Origin: Polytrichum commune
Lineage: Eukaryota; Streptophyta; Polytrichopsida; Polytrichales; Polytrichaceae
Assembly: GCA_950295325.1 (NCBI GenBank)
Contig: OX485804.1
Coordinates: forward strand, 19,840,001-19,904,000
DNA: 64,000 nt
Direction of reading: 5' to 3'
In this document: positions 25,347 through 37,011 of the stretch, one piece after another
Position numbering within the stretch: position 1 is the stretch's first letter
Layout: the number at the start of each line of letters is the position of its first letter
Notes under the pieces: generated by a model
The model's database searches: none
What the model was told of the DNA's origin: nothing
Seen by the model: only the letters and a program-made list of their open reading frames with translations
Program-made: the position numbers and the translations under genes

Positions 25347-25568
25347 CAACACCTAACTTACACTGTCATGGTTATTGCTGGTTGAAACACAAGCGAGGGT
25401 TACCATTTCGCAAGCATTGCACCACTTTGCTCAAATAGATGTGTGCTGCTCTTACTTTAGCCACTCTTTACTCACTTGCTTACATCATGGAAAGTGGCAT
25501 ATATTAGCACATGAGATTGCTTGCCATGTAACTTGTAACTGCATTCCTTCACAAGTCTACAAATGGCT

Positions 25569-25652
25569 GGGGCAAACCAACCCGTACACTGGTTCCTTGG
25601 AGGCAAGGGTTTAGGCATCCAACAAGGAATGAGTGTATAGGTTGGTTCGCCC
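25569..25652 (-). mobile_element. MITE-like element with GGGCGAACC ends, inverse copy
   Basis: Reverse complement of the element at 14250-14334, starting GGGGCAAACC and ending GGTTCGCCC, about 84 bp. Confidence 0.6.
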
Positions 25653-25899
25653 AAATCTCTGCAGACCTTGGACAACTGTCAAAATAACTATAATCAACTA
25701 GATATTTTACAATACATTTTAGGGAACAACTAGAAAAATTCTATACATTTTAAGAAGTTCGCCTCTTGATTTGCTTCCATGGAAGGTTTTAATATGCTTG
25801 GGCTAGTGAGGATCATAAAGAAACGCCTTTATACGGTCACTCACAGTGTTGGGCTCCATGCCAACCTCCATGTACACCACCAACACAAATAACACACTA

Positions 25900-26073
25900 G
25901 TGACACTACAACACTACAACATAATTCCGTGAACAAGTTATGCTCAACTTGAGTTAATTAGATATAACTATAGTTAACTAGAATTTTTGGCAGGTCAAAT
26001 TGCCAACAACTATAGTTACGAAAGGCAACTAGTTAACTAATGGTTGAATTAGTTGCTTAGTTGTCCAAGGCGT
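25900..26073 (+). repeat. dispersed repeat family E, copy 1
   Basis: Contains GTGACACTACAACACTACAA, TTAACTAGAATTTTTGGCAG and AAAGGCAACTAGTTAACTAA, ending GTTGTCCAAGG. The second copy at 49213-49412 is in the same orientation. Confidence 0.75.
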
Positions 26074-26109
26074 GTAAGTCTGTCACGATGAGAATATAAA
26101 TCCCACCCG

Positions 26110-26500
26110 CCTTGGGCTAGATCACATCTTCGTTCGGTTGGGCCCCGCCCCTCCCACGCCTCCTTCACTACTCAGTCTTCCTACCCACACTTGCATGGGA
26201 ACTCTTCCTCGTTGAGAACCAATGTGACAATACTTGGTTAAAATTACGAATATTCAAGTTAACATCACTTTCATTGTTCCCGAGTTAATTGATGGAGGTC
26301 CTTCGCATACCAAAAGAGCTTAATGGCTTAAGCGATTGGGCGCTTAATGTCTTAAGTGACCAAGTATTGTCACATTGGTTCCCAAAGAGGACGAATTCCC
26401 ACGCATGTGCGGGCAAGAAGACCATGCAATGATGGAGGCGTGGGAGGGACGGGGCCAAACCAAATGAAGATGTGGTCTAGTCTGGTGCCACCCACCCAAT
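26110..26500. repeat. inverted pair of family F copies (large foldback)
   Basis: 26110-26240 is family F in inverse orientation and 26355-26500 in direct orientation. They form arms of about 130 bp around a loop of about 115 bp. GACAATACTTGG and its inverse CCAAGTATTGTC border the loop. Confidence 0.75.
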
Positions 26501-27647
26501 TGCAAAAATCAATGTTTTAATTACCAATTACTTGTAAAAAAACAAGTATTTTTTAGTTTTTTAAGAATGAATATATCAATAAAATGCTCGGGGGAGGGGG
26601 GGGCAGTGTGTTAAAAAGTTAAGGATATAGGTGCGAACAACCACTATTTTATAAGGGGGTATTACTTTCAATTTTTTTTTTCACATGCTATCATTATATA
26701 ATTTTCTATTTTGGGTTAATAGAAAAATGGTTTGCATTACTTATAATTCCAAATTACCTATTATTCCGTACCTTATAGTACTTTAAAGATGTCCAATGCC
26801 ATTTTTGATACCCTATATTACTCTTAAGTCCATTTATAATTTTTTGCCCCCATGTTTTTAAAATACCCTATCATTTGTTCGCACGTATATTGCTACTCCA
26901 ACCAATGACTACCCCCCCCCCCCCCCCGAGATAAAATGTAATACCTTCATGGCCAAGTTTGGTTACCTTGTGTCTCGTGCATCCTCCTCTCTTCTCTATT
27001 GTATAAATAAAGACTTTGCTTTAGTGCTACCACTTGTGCCGGCAACATGCCAATGGTGCATTTAGTTTCCAAAGGTTGGAGAAGGTTACTCTATTTTTGC
27101 AATGTGGCGGTGTCTTTTTTGTGGCATGGTTGCATGGTTGCATGTTTGAGTTGCTTTGCATTAAGGCCTTATCAATCCTATTTGCACTTTACATATTGCA
27201 ATTTGTTTTATGGTGACAACAAGTATGCATGTAGGCACCTTGTGTACATAACTACTCCTTTGTGATTGTTAGGTTGCATGGTGCATGTTGAGAGGTGCAT
27301 CCTCTACAAGGTTTATTGCTAGACTTATCTTTGATTTGATGTGATATTGTACCAATCATGACCTAATTGCATTGATCTTTTGGCAAAACAAAGTATTTTC
27401 ATGTTCTACTATGTAGATTTGTTTCATTGTTCTTGCAGCAAATTAAGTTGTGAGAAGAATATGATTTGACAAGGAGCGGCCCCACTAAGGGGAGTACCAC
27501 CCAATCCACATGTGGGTTGCCTTCAAACGTTAACAAAAGAAAATGCATTGATTACATTGTATTGTCATCAAATTCCATATCAATGATTTCCTTGGACTAG
27601 AGAGCTATGGAGATTACATCACATGTAAACGGGACAATGCCCTTGTG
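26501..27647. other. intergenic, no gene seen
   Basis: AT-rich, with a G-rich patch near 26590 and a 16-C run at 26912-26927. The 60-72 codon plus frames near 27034-27265 have no known domain. Confidence 0.5.
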
Positions 27648-27885
27648 ACAATCTTCACATGAAAATATCGCAACTTGGAAATTGGATCCTTACAAGCCCA
27701 AGTGACCTTTCAAGCAACCAATCTAGTGTAGTTTGAGAGACGGTGGACATCACATGAAGACACACCATGCACTTGCAACAAACTTCACATGAAAACAATT
27801 GAAACCATCAAGTAAAACTCAAATCCTTACATGTCCCATGTGACCTTTCGGGCAACCAATCTAGTGTATTTTGAGGGACCTTGAC
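27648..27885 (+). repeat. tandem duplication, period about 130 bp
   Basis: CTTCACATGAAAA, ATCCTTACA, GTGACCTTTC and GCAACCAATCTAGTGTA occur in both units, starting near 27648 and 27778. Confidence 0.75.
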
Positions 27886-28744
27886 AACCAATTAACCCTT
27901 CAAGCTCTGGGCCTTCCTCATCGGCATGGTCCTTCAAGAGTACCACTAAGTTCGATTGTCCTAAACATCAATTCATCTTCATGATGAATGATTTGGGAAT
28001 ACGAAAGCCATACTTGTAGGTACATCAAAAGTGGTACGCGGCACTAGATGTTTTAAGGAAATTTATTGCAATTCTCTTCTAAAACCGACACAGTTATATT
28101 ATAGTTATGCCTTAAAGTCTTGGCATCACAATCCTCTTGAGTTCACTAAAATGTGAGTTTAAGAGTTTATGCTTAAACTCACCCAAGTTTTTATAATGTA
28201 AACATTATCTTGCTCAAAAGGTGGTGTCGGGTTATCAAAACGGGCTTTCTAGCTTGTTCTATTAGTATGGTGGGCCAAGCTAGTTTTTCATAGGGCGATC
28301 CAAGATGCAAGGTGGTGGATCCCATGGGTAGAGCCTATTTTAAATAAAAAACAATTCTTCAAATTTTTGGGATGGCGAGAGGAATTTTAAAGGAGTTTCA
28401 CCCAATTTTCAAAATAGGCTTCAACACACAACAAGCTAACAAGTTATTGATAGAAATTTATGTCAAAGAAGTATCCAACCCACAAATCAAACGACTTTAT
28501 TATATTTCATAAATTTTTAACTACCTATCTATTTGTAAAATACATACATTGACGGTACTTTTCCATGTAGAATTATCTAACTCTAGATTTCACAAATCAA
28601 ATAAATAACCAATATCGGGCAATTAGACGTGAATTTGAGCTTGTTGAACTTACCCTGCTCAAGAATCCTCTTGGTGTAGGGTGAGGTTTACTGCCTGCCT
28701 TGCGGTGGGTGGCCTCTTGGCTTCCTACCTACCTAGCTAATTTA
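27886..28744. other. intergenic, no gene seen
   Basis: No coding frame, repeat or RNA gene that I can support. Confidence 0.4.
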
Positions 28745-28850
28745 TCTCGTCAAATGAAGAGGATATTTCATAGCGGGAATTGAACCGCCAGCCACTCCAT
28801 TTGGAAATGGGTGCCTCTCCACTGTAACCCAGTAGTTTAGGGTCATCTTA
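28745..28850 (-). mobile_element. tRNA-derived SINE-like sequence
   Basis: Minus strand reads CTACTGGGTTACAGTGG (A-box-like), then GGCGGTTCAATTCCCGC (B box), then a 3' part related to the copy at 20530-20628. Confidence 0.5.
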
Positions 28851-29299
28851 GGATAGTGTTGGGGTGAACAATGCTCCCTAGATCTTTGGTGGCACCAATT
28901 TTAGAGCGCGAAAAAATTTGGTATCACCTTCACTAATTTCCCACACTCACTATTAGCCTTGCCCTCACTAATTGAAACAATCAATGTAGTTTTGAAAGAT
29001 TATAGGTTTTGAGGTATGTTGCAATGACATCCATGACAACAAATCGTATATACAGTGGCTTGTGATTCAACTTTTGGGAAAGGTCACTCAACGTAGTCAG
29101 TATTGTACCACGTGAGTGTACAAGAGGTTATATAATGAAGGATTGGCTTACAAAAGTACACATATGGGATGGGTATTGCTCCACTTAGTTTGCAAAAACA
29201 AATAAGTTAGTACGGTTTTTTGGGGAGACATAAGCGTACCCTAAGGTTTCTCACAAGTAAAGTTTATTTTATCAAAATAATCTATACACTTTATGGATT

Positions 29300-29655
29300 A
29301 TTGGTGTGAATAGAATGGTCAGAACCCCCCCCCCCCCTCCCCGTGTATAGAATGGCTAGAATAGGCATTAACAAGCCACCCTAAACCCATCTTGAACTAA
29401 CTCGAGATAGAGTGGAGCCCGTTACCTACCCTACATGGAGGTAGTGGAGGTCGTTATGAAATGGTGCCACTAATGGCACCTAAAAGCGTCACTCCATGGG
29501 CCCATACACTCCTACACCTTGTATACACCCCCAGGGTTTATGAACAAGGTGTATTCGATATTTACCTATGTTTAGAACAAAGGCGAATATGAATATGTAT
29601 GTTTTATATCAACAATGTAGCCATATGTATGTGCAATATCTTAAAGTGTCGGTTG
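29300..29655 (+). repeat. dispersed repeat family C, mosaic copy
   Basis: GAATAGAATGG, a 13-C run (29325-29337) and GATAGAGTGGAGCCCGTTAC are followed by TATGTTTAGAACAAAGGCGA and TGAAGCACCCTCTACCTTAG. The order of parts differs from copy 1, indicating rearrangement. Confidence 0.65.
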
Positions 29656-29835
29656 AAGCACCCTCTACCTTAGTTCAAATTCAAGACTTCAAGAAAACGA
29701 CCGATCCATTGAGAGGAATTTGCAGAATATTCCTCAATTCTATACAGAAAAAACCGAAAGATGTCAACATGTAAGCGGTTGATATTGGAGACACTAGAAT
29801 CTCACCCAATTATGTCCAGAAACCTCCCCCGACAC
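29656..29835 (+). repeat. dispersed repeat family A, copy 4
   Basis: TTCAAGACTTCAAGAAAACG, AAAGATGTCAACATGTAAGC and ACACTAGAATCTC match the family. It directly abuts the family C copy. Confidence 0.7.
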
Positions 29836-30224
29836 TGAACCTATCACTAATAACTAAGGAACTTATAAGTCACATATATAATAGAAGCATGGGTGCTGGC
29901 AGCCTTGACGTTTATTAGGGCCAACTTATGTATTATATATAATATCCTCTCGTGTGCCAGTATTTGGCATTGAATTTGGTGTCGAGGCTTTGTCGGTGGG
30001 TTGCACACACTCACTCACTTGCTTTGGCTTCACTCGGGAGTCTAGAATCCTTGATGGTGTGCTCAGCCTTTATTTCAAATTAAGTGGAGCACTTTTCGGC
30101 TTAAAAGGAGCTCCGCCCAGTGCGTCTTTGGAGTTTGGCTTCAATTTTCCTGACCCCGCTTGCTCGGGACAGGCAACTAGAGTCAAGACTTTGAGAAAAG
30201 AAGAACCATCATAGACAAACCAAG
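29836..30224. other. intergenic, 86-codon open frame of unknown meaning
   Basis: The plus frame at 29954-30214 has somewhat higher GC and contains GALFGLKGAPPSASLEFGFN. I recognise no family in it, and there is no splice or promoter support. Confidence 0.25.
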
Positions 30225-30462
30225 GAATGAATGAGGAGAACTGACAGCTAGTTGCAGATGAACCGGTAGAGTTTTGAGAATTAACTTAATAAGCGGTTGA
30301 GGTTCAAGAATCAAGACTTGCAAGAAAATTACCCGATCGTCGCAGAGGAATTTAGAGAATGTGCCTTAAATTAATCAAGAAAGAGCCAAAGATGTCAACA
30401 TGTAACCGGTTGGACTTGGAAACCGATTTTGCGCAAAAAATAATCTCCCTGGACACTGAGAC
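30225..30462 (+). repeat. dispersed repeat family A, copy 5
   Basis: AGCTAGTTGCAGATGAACCG, AGATGTCAACATGTAACCGG and CCTGGACACTG are present, but the AACACTAGGAT segment is partly deleted. Confidence 0.7.
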
Positions 30463-31034
30463 AAACACAGAAAGTAGTCAGCACTTGGAACTTGGAAGCT
30501 GATGGGTTTCAATGCAAAAAGCTCATCACATGCGTCATTTTGGCAGACTCCATTATTTTCCCATTCTTTAACCCCCCCAATCGCTTTTTTGTTGTTTTTG
30601 GTCATGTGGGTTACTTTGGGGCTCCCCGAATGAGGTGCAAATGATGCACTAGCATACAAGTAACATGGTGTATCTTTGTGTCTCAAAATACATTTATGTG
30701 GTAAAGATTCCTAGGATATTCTACCTATATTTTCTAAATAAGTTTCCCTGAATTCTAATTTTGCTTCTTGTTTTTCATAATTCCCAGGTTCAGAGATTAT
30801 ATTGAACCCTATTATATATTTTGTTTCCACAAGTTTTGTCATGGATTCCCTGGAGCTTTGCTTGCAATTTGCGTATGGAAGGGAGCTAAATAATGGAAAC
30901 TTAGACATTTAGAAGCTGTTGGTTTCGGTGGCAAGCTCATGGCATGCAACAATCCAGGTATGATCCCCATTCTCTTCAAGGCAGATGGGTCTTGATTAGT
31001 GGCTTGTTTTCTTAATCGAACCCCTAATTTGATT
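30463..31034. other. intergenic, no gene seen
   Basis: Minus-strand frames of 65-103 codons have no recognisable domain. Confidence 0.4.
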
Positions 31035-31265
31035 TGCATGTGGTTCGGTGAGGATCAAAGAGCAAACATCACAAAGACACATGTTTAATTTAGAAGAGAC
31101 CGGTTTACGTCTTCAGATACGAATGACCCCTCGACACATAACAGTGAAGACAATTGGGAGGACCTACGTAAATCCACATAAAGAAATCAACAAACATGCA
31201 CTTTTGATAACCCATAAGTAAATCAAGGAAGGTCCAATTTCCAATCCCCTTTTTGCAGATGTTTC
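31035..31265 (-). repeat. dispersed repeat family B, inverted partial copy
   Basis: GGTTCGGTGAGGATCAAAGA, ACATCACAAAGACACATGTT and AAATCAACAAACATGCACTT parallel the copy at 9712-9910. Confidence 0.6.
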
Positions 31266-31287
31266 ATCATAGATTTGCTAACGCATG

Positions 31288-31575
31288 CAGCACAAGTTTC
31301 ATGGTGATGTAAATCGACACTGTCGAAGTTGGAGAACGTGGGAAAAAAAATCCACCGCATAACATCCACATACACCTTAACCCCAATCACTTGTCCTGCA
31401 GATTACTTTTGGATGGCCCAAAATACTAATGCAGCACAAGTTTCATGGTGCTGTAAATCTAAACGGTCGAAGCTGGAGAACATTGGGAAAAAAAAAACCC
31501 CACCACATAACATCCACATACCTCTTAACCCCAATCACTTGTCCTGCAGATTACTTTTGGATGGCCCAAAATATG
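31288..31575 (+). repeat. tandem duplication, period about 144 bp
   Basis: GCAGCACAAGTTTCATGGTG, CATAACATCCACATAC, CCCCAATCACTTGTCCTGCA and TTTTGGATGGCCCAAAATA occur twice, with units starting near 31288 and 31432. Confidence 0.85.
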
Positions 31576-31880
31576 CGCTGGCATACGGCTATGGAGTGAA
31601 CCCAAATTATGCGACGGGAGGGGGAATGGAAGAGCGGTGGCAGTCTGCCATTTCCTGCACAGACAGTCCTTCTTCTTCCTCCTACTACTACACCAGCACC
31701 AGCACCAGCAGCGCGGGCTTCAAGGCTTCAGAGGCTTCTGAACTTCAATATGGGTTCCGTAAATTAAAGGAAGCCCCCTTGCATCGGCTTCATCACGGTG
31801 CCAGGGGAATTGATGAGTGCCACCTACTCCCAAGGTTTCGACCACAGCTTTGTCTGGGGAACTATCAAAACGGCAATTGA
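31576..31880 (+). other. GC-richer open segment, possible captured gene fragment
   Basis: A plus frame continues to 31880 with serine/tyrosine/threonine-rich content (SSSSYYYTSTSTSSAGF). It differs in composition from its surroundings. I recognise no family, and its 5' part runs through the tandem duplication, which argues against an intact gene. Confidence 0.25.
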
Positions 31881-32439
31881 GGGTTTGGCTGATTGATTGT
31901 GTGGGAGGCTCAAGGCACGTCCCGCCTGTTTTGGCGTCTTTTTGGCATGCACACACACATCCAAAGTGCTGCTCTGACTCCCACCTTCCTTTCCTTTCCC
32001 CCCCTTCTGCCGGTGTGTCACATAATGTTAAAATCTTAATGATCGTGATGGAATTTGAAGTTTGAATTTGAAGCAACAAGCGCTTTTGCATGATCGCGTC
32101 GAGGTAATAGAGAGCAGCCGGGCGCGTAGATGGAGTGGCCGGGTGTGTTCTGAATAAAGCCGAGCTTGGATTTCAACCAACTTCTGAGCTAGTTGACAGA
32201 GAAAAAACAAACACAAGGGCTAACACATCAATGATTTGGGTTTTGTCCTTGTAGATATACATTAGAATATGCTGCCTCTTTAGGGGTACCAAATACAATC
32301 CAGCCAAGTTTATAGACATCATAACAGAAGTGTGCGAGAGCCATGATACTACTGCCTCAGTTTTCATCATTGACTGCTGTGAATTTCAATACCACCAGAG
32401 CTTCGACAAAGATGTGATGATGTCGTTTTAAGACCAGAT

Positions 32440-33033
32440 TTACTAAGTGGTTTGAAAGTTATCTATCTAAGGTTGGTTCAAGGTGGGTTTAGGGCTGCTT
32501 GTACGTCAATGCCTATTCTAGACATTCTACACACGCGGAGGGGTTCGGGGATGGGGGAGGGAGGGGGTTATAACCATTCTATTCACAAAGTTACGCAGGT
32601 AGGCCCATGAAGCACAAAGGGGGTTGGTGGTACCCAGGATGCAAGGTGACGGTTTTCCAAGTGAACTAGATGGGATCATGGAGGTGGCCATGTGACTTTG
32701 TGCATTGTTACTAGTTGGTCTTTGATCTAGCTTGGGTCTAGTACCCAACTATGTTGTGTTGGTGGTTCCAAGCAATGAAGGTGGGGGTCCTCATCATATC
32801 CAAGGTCGTCATACACGGGACCTATATATCGGTTTAAGGAAGCTCGTGGTTTTGACTTTAAATATTCATCAAATATCTAATTGAAGCAAAAAAAGTATTT
32901 TCTCTTTCTTTCTACCTACGTTTAGAAAAAAGTCTAATATGAACATATATATATTTGATATCGACCATGTAGCCATATGCATGTGCAATAGCTTAAAGTG
33001 TTGGTTGAAGCACCCTCTACCTTATAAGCGGGT
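32440..33033 (-). repeat. dispersed repeat family C, inverse copy
   Basis: Reverse complement of 12778-13420, ending GTTGAAGCACCCTCTACCTT. It includes AGCTTGGGTCTAGTACCCAA and a tract related to the AAGAAAG run of copy 1. Confidence 0.75.
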
Positions 33034-33343
33034 CGGTTTTTCCTCTCACGCCTCAGTAGGTGTTAGGATAGGAAAACCAAAGCCCTCTCTTGCATTGAAT
33101 ACATAGCGGCGTAATTTGCAACAATTTCTGGAGCATCATGCGTACGGACCTGCAGTGGTAATCAAATACATGCGGCAGCTTTTTAGGGTACAGTGTACCC
33201 ATTCTGTCCATGGAGAACACATGCGTCCTAATATCATTCCTGAGGACCCAAGCGAAGTGGGCCACTTTGAGCTTTCGAATTAGGCCCTCCTGAGTCCTTA
33301 CCTCGGGGTGGATGGGTCTAAAACGGTTACTTTTTATCACCTT

Positions 33344-33839
33344 ATGTCCCCTTCCCACCTGACTTTAGCACGAAGTGGTATTAAACTAAAACTTGGTGTT
33401 AGCTAGGTAGGGTACACACTACCGTCTCTATCCAATGCCGAGCCTATGTGGAAGGACGACCTGGCCACTTTGAAATTAGTTTACCACCTCCTCAACCACC
33501 AAACATGGTTACTGTTATTGTAAATTTGGCACACTTTTTGGGCACCTAAATATGCAACAACAGTGGCCCCGGATTGGCTGCAGTAGGTTTTAGCTATCAT
33601 GGGGCCAACTGCCATATCTACAAAATAATAATAATAATAATAAAAGAATTTGTAAGAGCAACTCTAAAATGCAGACCGGGTGGGGAACCAAGGTAAAGTA
33701 TTATCACCGAAATAATAGGTCTGACACGAAAAGTTCCTCCGACCTTGAGTGCAGTGTGGACAGGTTAACCTCCAAGGTGGCCTTTGGGTTTTAGGGTACC
33801 CCACCTGGTATTAGCTAGAGCCAGGTGGGAAGGGGGCAT
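33344..33839. mobile_element. TIR element of about 496 bp with CCCCTTCCCACCTGACTTTAG ends
   Basis: The left end, at 33344, reads ATGTCCCCTTCCCACCTGAC. The right end reads AGCCAGGTGGGAAGGGGGCA, its inverse. The same terminal block recurs at 19625 and 20500. An AAT microsatellite lies inside near 33627. Confidence 0.6.
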
Positions 33840-33841
33840 TA

Positions 33842-34160
33842 GCTAGCCCACTTCTTCTCCTAGAATGTGAAATACATAATTTGGATGAGATGGTTGGCAA
33901 ATCCACATCAAGGCCGTAGTCACTTTCCTCATGATTTATGGTGCTCATATGAATATCTTGCTCATTATCAAAGCGAATGTTCTTGACCTCATTGAACGGT
34001 CATATACGCCCCCAAATTATACTGACTAATAAAAGTAAGAAATAATGAATATGTTCTGACCATGGAGTTCACTCTTTTGTAAGCAAAAGTTTTATAGGTG
34101 TCTATTTTTGGAGCTAAATCTGATCACACAACATTCAAATAATGTAGGTGCTCGATTGAG
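33842..34160 (+). repeat. dispersed repeat family B, near full-length copy
   Basis: CCCACTTCTTCTCCTAGAAT, GGTTGGCAAATCC, TAGTCACTTTCCTCAT and CATTGAACGGTCATATA are all present. The right end near 34155 is degenerate. Confidence 0.7.
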
Positions 34161-34437
34161 ATGAATATTGTAATTAGACATGTTTTCCTTACCACAGGAA
34201 GCTATATCAAATGTGAGGCATGAACGCTATTGTGAAAGTCTCTATTCAAAATTCTTAAAAGTAACAGAGAGAGGGTGAAATACGAGGAAAAAACATGAGT
34301 TATGCAATTCTATTCTTGCATAGTGTATTTATTTTCTGTTAGGACCTATATATGAACATTGGATCAAAGAGTTTCTCCTCGGCTTCATCGGTGTTCAATC
34401 TTGAGCTTAGTTGTTTTCTCATGAGTAAGAGCATTAA

Positions 34438-34740
34438 ATTGAGCTTGGGAACTTCTTGGGAGCCACAAAAGGAACCACAAGGTTGGCAGGCTTGACATGA
34501 CTATATCCAGAGTCTTTGTTGAAAGCTTCTCTTGAGATCACGTAGATTGAGCTTGGAAACTTCTTGGGAGCTGCAAAGAAGACACGAGGTTGGTGGGCTT
34601 GGCATATCCATACCCCCAACATGTTTGTTGAAACTTTCTCTTGGGAACATGTAAGTTGAGCCTAGAAACTTCTTGGGAGTGCCAAGAAAACAACGAAACT
34701 AGTGGACTTTTGGCATGTTTGTAACCTTATCTAGTGTATT
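34438..34740 (+). repeat. three tandem copies of a unit of about 108 bp
   Basis: Units start at 34438, 34546 and 34655. Each has TTGAGC(T/C)T(G/A)G, AACTTCTTGGGAG, a GTTGG(C/T)(A/G)GGCTTG-type block and GTTGAAA(G/C)(C/T)TTCTCTTG. They are open on the minus strand across two units, probably by chance. Confidence 0.85.
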
Positions 34741-34802
34741 TATTGGAACCGGAGACTTTCCAACTAACACAAGAAAGACAAGATGCACCTCCAAACGCTG
34801 AA

Positions 34803-34912
34803 TGCTTGCTATCAATCAACAGGGAGAAGTGGCCACTAGTTATAGATGAACCGGTCGAGCTTGAAAAACATGGTTCAAATCCAAGACTTCAGGGAAGGTT
34901 ACCGATCTATGT
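34803..34912 (+). repeat. dispersed repeat family A, partial copy 6
   Basis: Only the left half is present: TAGTTATAGATGAACCGGTC to GGTTACCGATCT. Confidence 0.65.
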
Positions 34913-34930
34913 AGTACATATGATGATAGT

Positions 34931-34996
34931 ACCCCAACCCCTAAACCCTAAACCCAGACCCAGTTACTGTTCCAGTTACTGTTACATATGATGATT
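34931..34996 (+). repeat. short telomere-like motif and local duplication
   Basis: CCCCTAAACCCTAAACCC (about two and a half CCCTAAA units) is followed by two copies of CAGTTACTGTT. ACATATGATGAT flanks on both sides. Confidence 0.7.
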
Positions 34997-36108
34997 GTAC
35001 ATAGAATTTGAAGCTTACTCCACTGTGACTGCCTGAGTCGTTCAACAAGGTGCAAATCAACTAAGACACGCAGCAGTAAATACGTGGCTCTTGCAATGAG
35101 TGAATTCTATTCTTGTCCTTTCCTTTCCTTTCCTTTTCTAAGCTTTTCTTTGAGACCTATTCTATTAGTTGGAGAGTGTCATGATTTCCTCTGTGCATGC
35201 TTTAAGTGTCCCATTTTCATCTATCCGGTTATGTTCCATTATTAGCATACCCAAAACTCACCCTATTTGGGTCCTATTCACATTGATCGAACTCTATTCA
35301 CGAGAAGCAAACATGATCGTCCATTGGCATTGCAACATAAGGTATTTTACTAATTTTATTTATGTGTCAAGTCTTTTGAACACAATTTCTTATCCGAAAA
35401 AAAGGTTGATTGTTTGAGTATTTTGTGGGTTTTCACTCTAGAACTATGTGGAGAATATACATGGCAAGAGGAGAGCAGACAATGAGTTGCGAGACCTATG
35501 AAACATCCACCCACTCAAGTTGGTTAAAGCTTCTTCACCAATACCATGACATCTTCCTCCACTATTACTATAGTGGGAGCGGAGACTAGACAACATGCGC
35601 ATGCATGCACGCAAGGGGGGGGGGGGAGGTGGTGTCACTTTGTTGTAGAGCTATGAACTGCATCAATCAAAAGATAATTTTTTTGCATCAGGGCTATGAA
35701 GTAATGTGCATGTTCGTAAGATGCTCTAGGGTTTTGATGAATATCATTGGGAATTACATGGTATATTATCAAATGAATTGTTGGAACCCTAATCTTTTAT
35801 TCTAGTGGAATACCAATTTACCCCCCACCCTTGCATAACCATTACCACCACATCTCCCCTACGTTGGTCACATAAATTTAAAGAGACCAAAACTAAGCGA
35901 ACACTTTATTATTATATATGCATATAGAGGTCTTCTATCTTGGTCAAACCTATTTCATGCTTGAAAGCTAGGATTTCTCACAAGGACTTTCTTGAAAATA
36001 CTCCATGCTTTGCAATCACCTTTGCATGGTTACTTTAACACGCATACATTATTTTTATTTTTGATATCAACACACATTGCACAATATTACTTCATTTGAG
36101 TTTAACAT
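34997..36108. other. intergenic, no gene seen
   Basis: Contains a TTCCT repeat near 35118 and a 12-G run at 35615-35626. Frames of 64-82 codons show no domains. Confidence 0.5.
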
Positions 36109-36254
36109 AACATTATTTAGTGACATGGGTCCTTAGAATATAACAATGGGATGTTGGGAGCTTAGTTTGAATCTAAGTCTCCTTCCACAGATTTTTGAGC
36201 ATCCCACTGTTATACTCTGAGGGCCCACCAAATGAGCGATGAGTGTTGATTAAC
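36109..36254. mobile_element. palindromic MITE-like element, second copy
   Basis: GGGTCCTTAGAATATAACAA and GGGATG pair with CATCCC and GTTATACTCTGAGGGCCC. Same design as 24516-24674. Confidence 0.6.
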
Positions 36255-36623
36255 GCTATGAAGCTCCATATATTTTTAATAACATATCTAGTGTCACCAC
36301 CAAGGTCTACATACAATTTAGCTAGCTAAAGGAAAGGTAACATAATGAACATCAAATGATAACATTGTTCACATTATTTTGCACAAGTTGGGCTTGAGTT
36401 TAATCGTATTAATACCAAATACCTTTTTGTAAGAGGCACAATATCCCAATTAATGAGGGAGGGCTATTAGTGTGTGTGGGAAATTAGTGAAGGTGGTCCT
36501 AAATTTTATTTTCCTTATGAAAGTAGTGCCACCAAAATATCTAGGAAGACATTTTCATCCCAAAACTATTCACTAAAAATACTATTCATAACAAAAAAAT
36601 ATTCACTTAAAGCACGGGTAGAT

Positions 36624-37011
36624 CACTCCATTGTCAAGTTGAACACCACGTGCGACCAAACAAAATCTCCTTTTGGTAAGTTGCACCACCAAAATGGGTC
36701 AAAATTTTATCAAAAAATTTTCATGAGTAGATATACATAGTACCTATGACATAGTCAAAAGTGGGAACTAAATTTGATGATTTGTGTTTTTCATAAAACA
36801 TACCATTTCTAACTAGAATGACACATAATTGAACTAAAAAAATTACTAAAAAAAATTAAGATGACTAAAAATTTCAAAAAAATATACAAAATATACTATC
36901 AATAGTTATGTATATGTAGAAAAAATATCATAAATTTTAAAATTATATATGGCATGTAATATAGGGGTAGCAAACTTTGTCCTCACGTGGTGTCAACTTG
37001 ACAATGAAGTG
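36624..37011. mobile_element. MITE of about 388 bp with CACGTG-bearing inverted ends
   Basis: Left end CACTCCATTGTCAAGTTGAA then CACCACGTG. Right end CACGTGGTGTCAACTTGACA then ATGAAGTG, its inverse. The interior is AT-rich, and a diverged copy sits in oxygenase intron 5 at 56645-56975. Both ends begin CACT, so a CACTA relationship is possible. Confidence 0.7.

Noticed and set aside
34931-34960. Interstitial telomere
   Set aside because: Only two to three CCCTAAA units, which is too short to infer a fusion or telomere relic.
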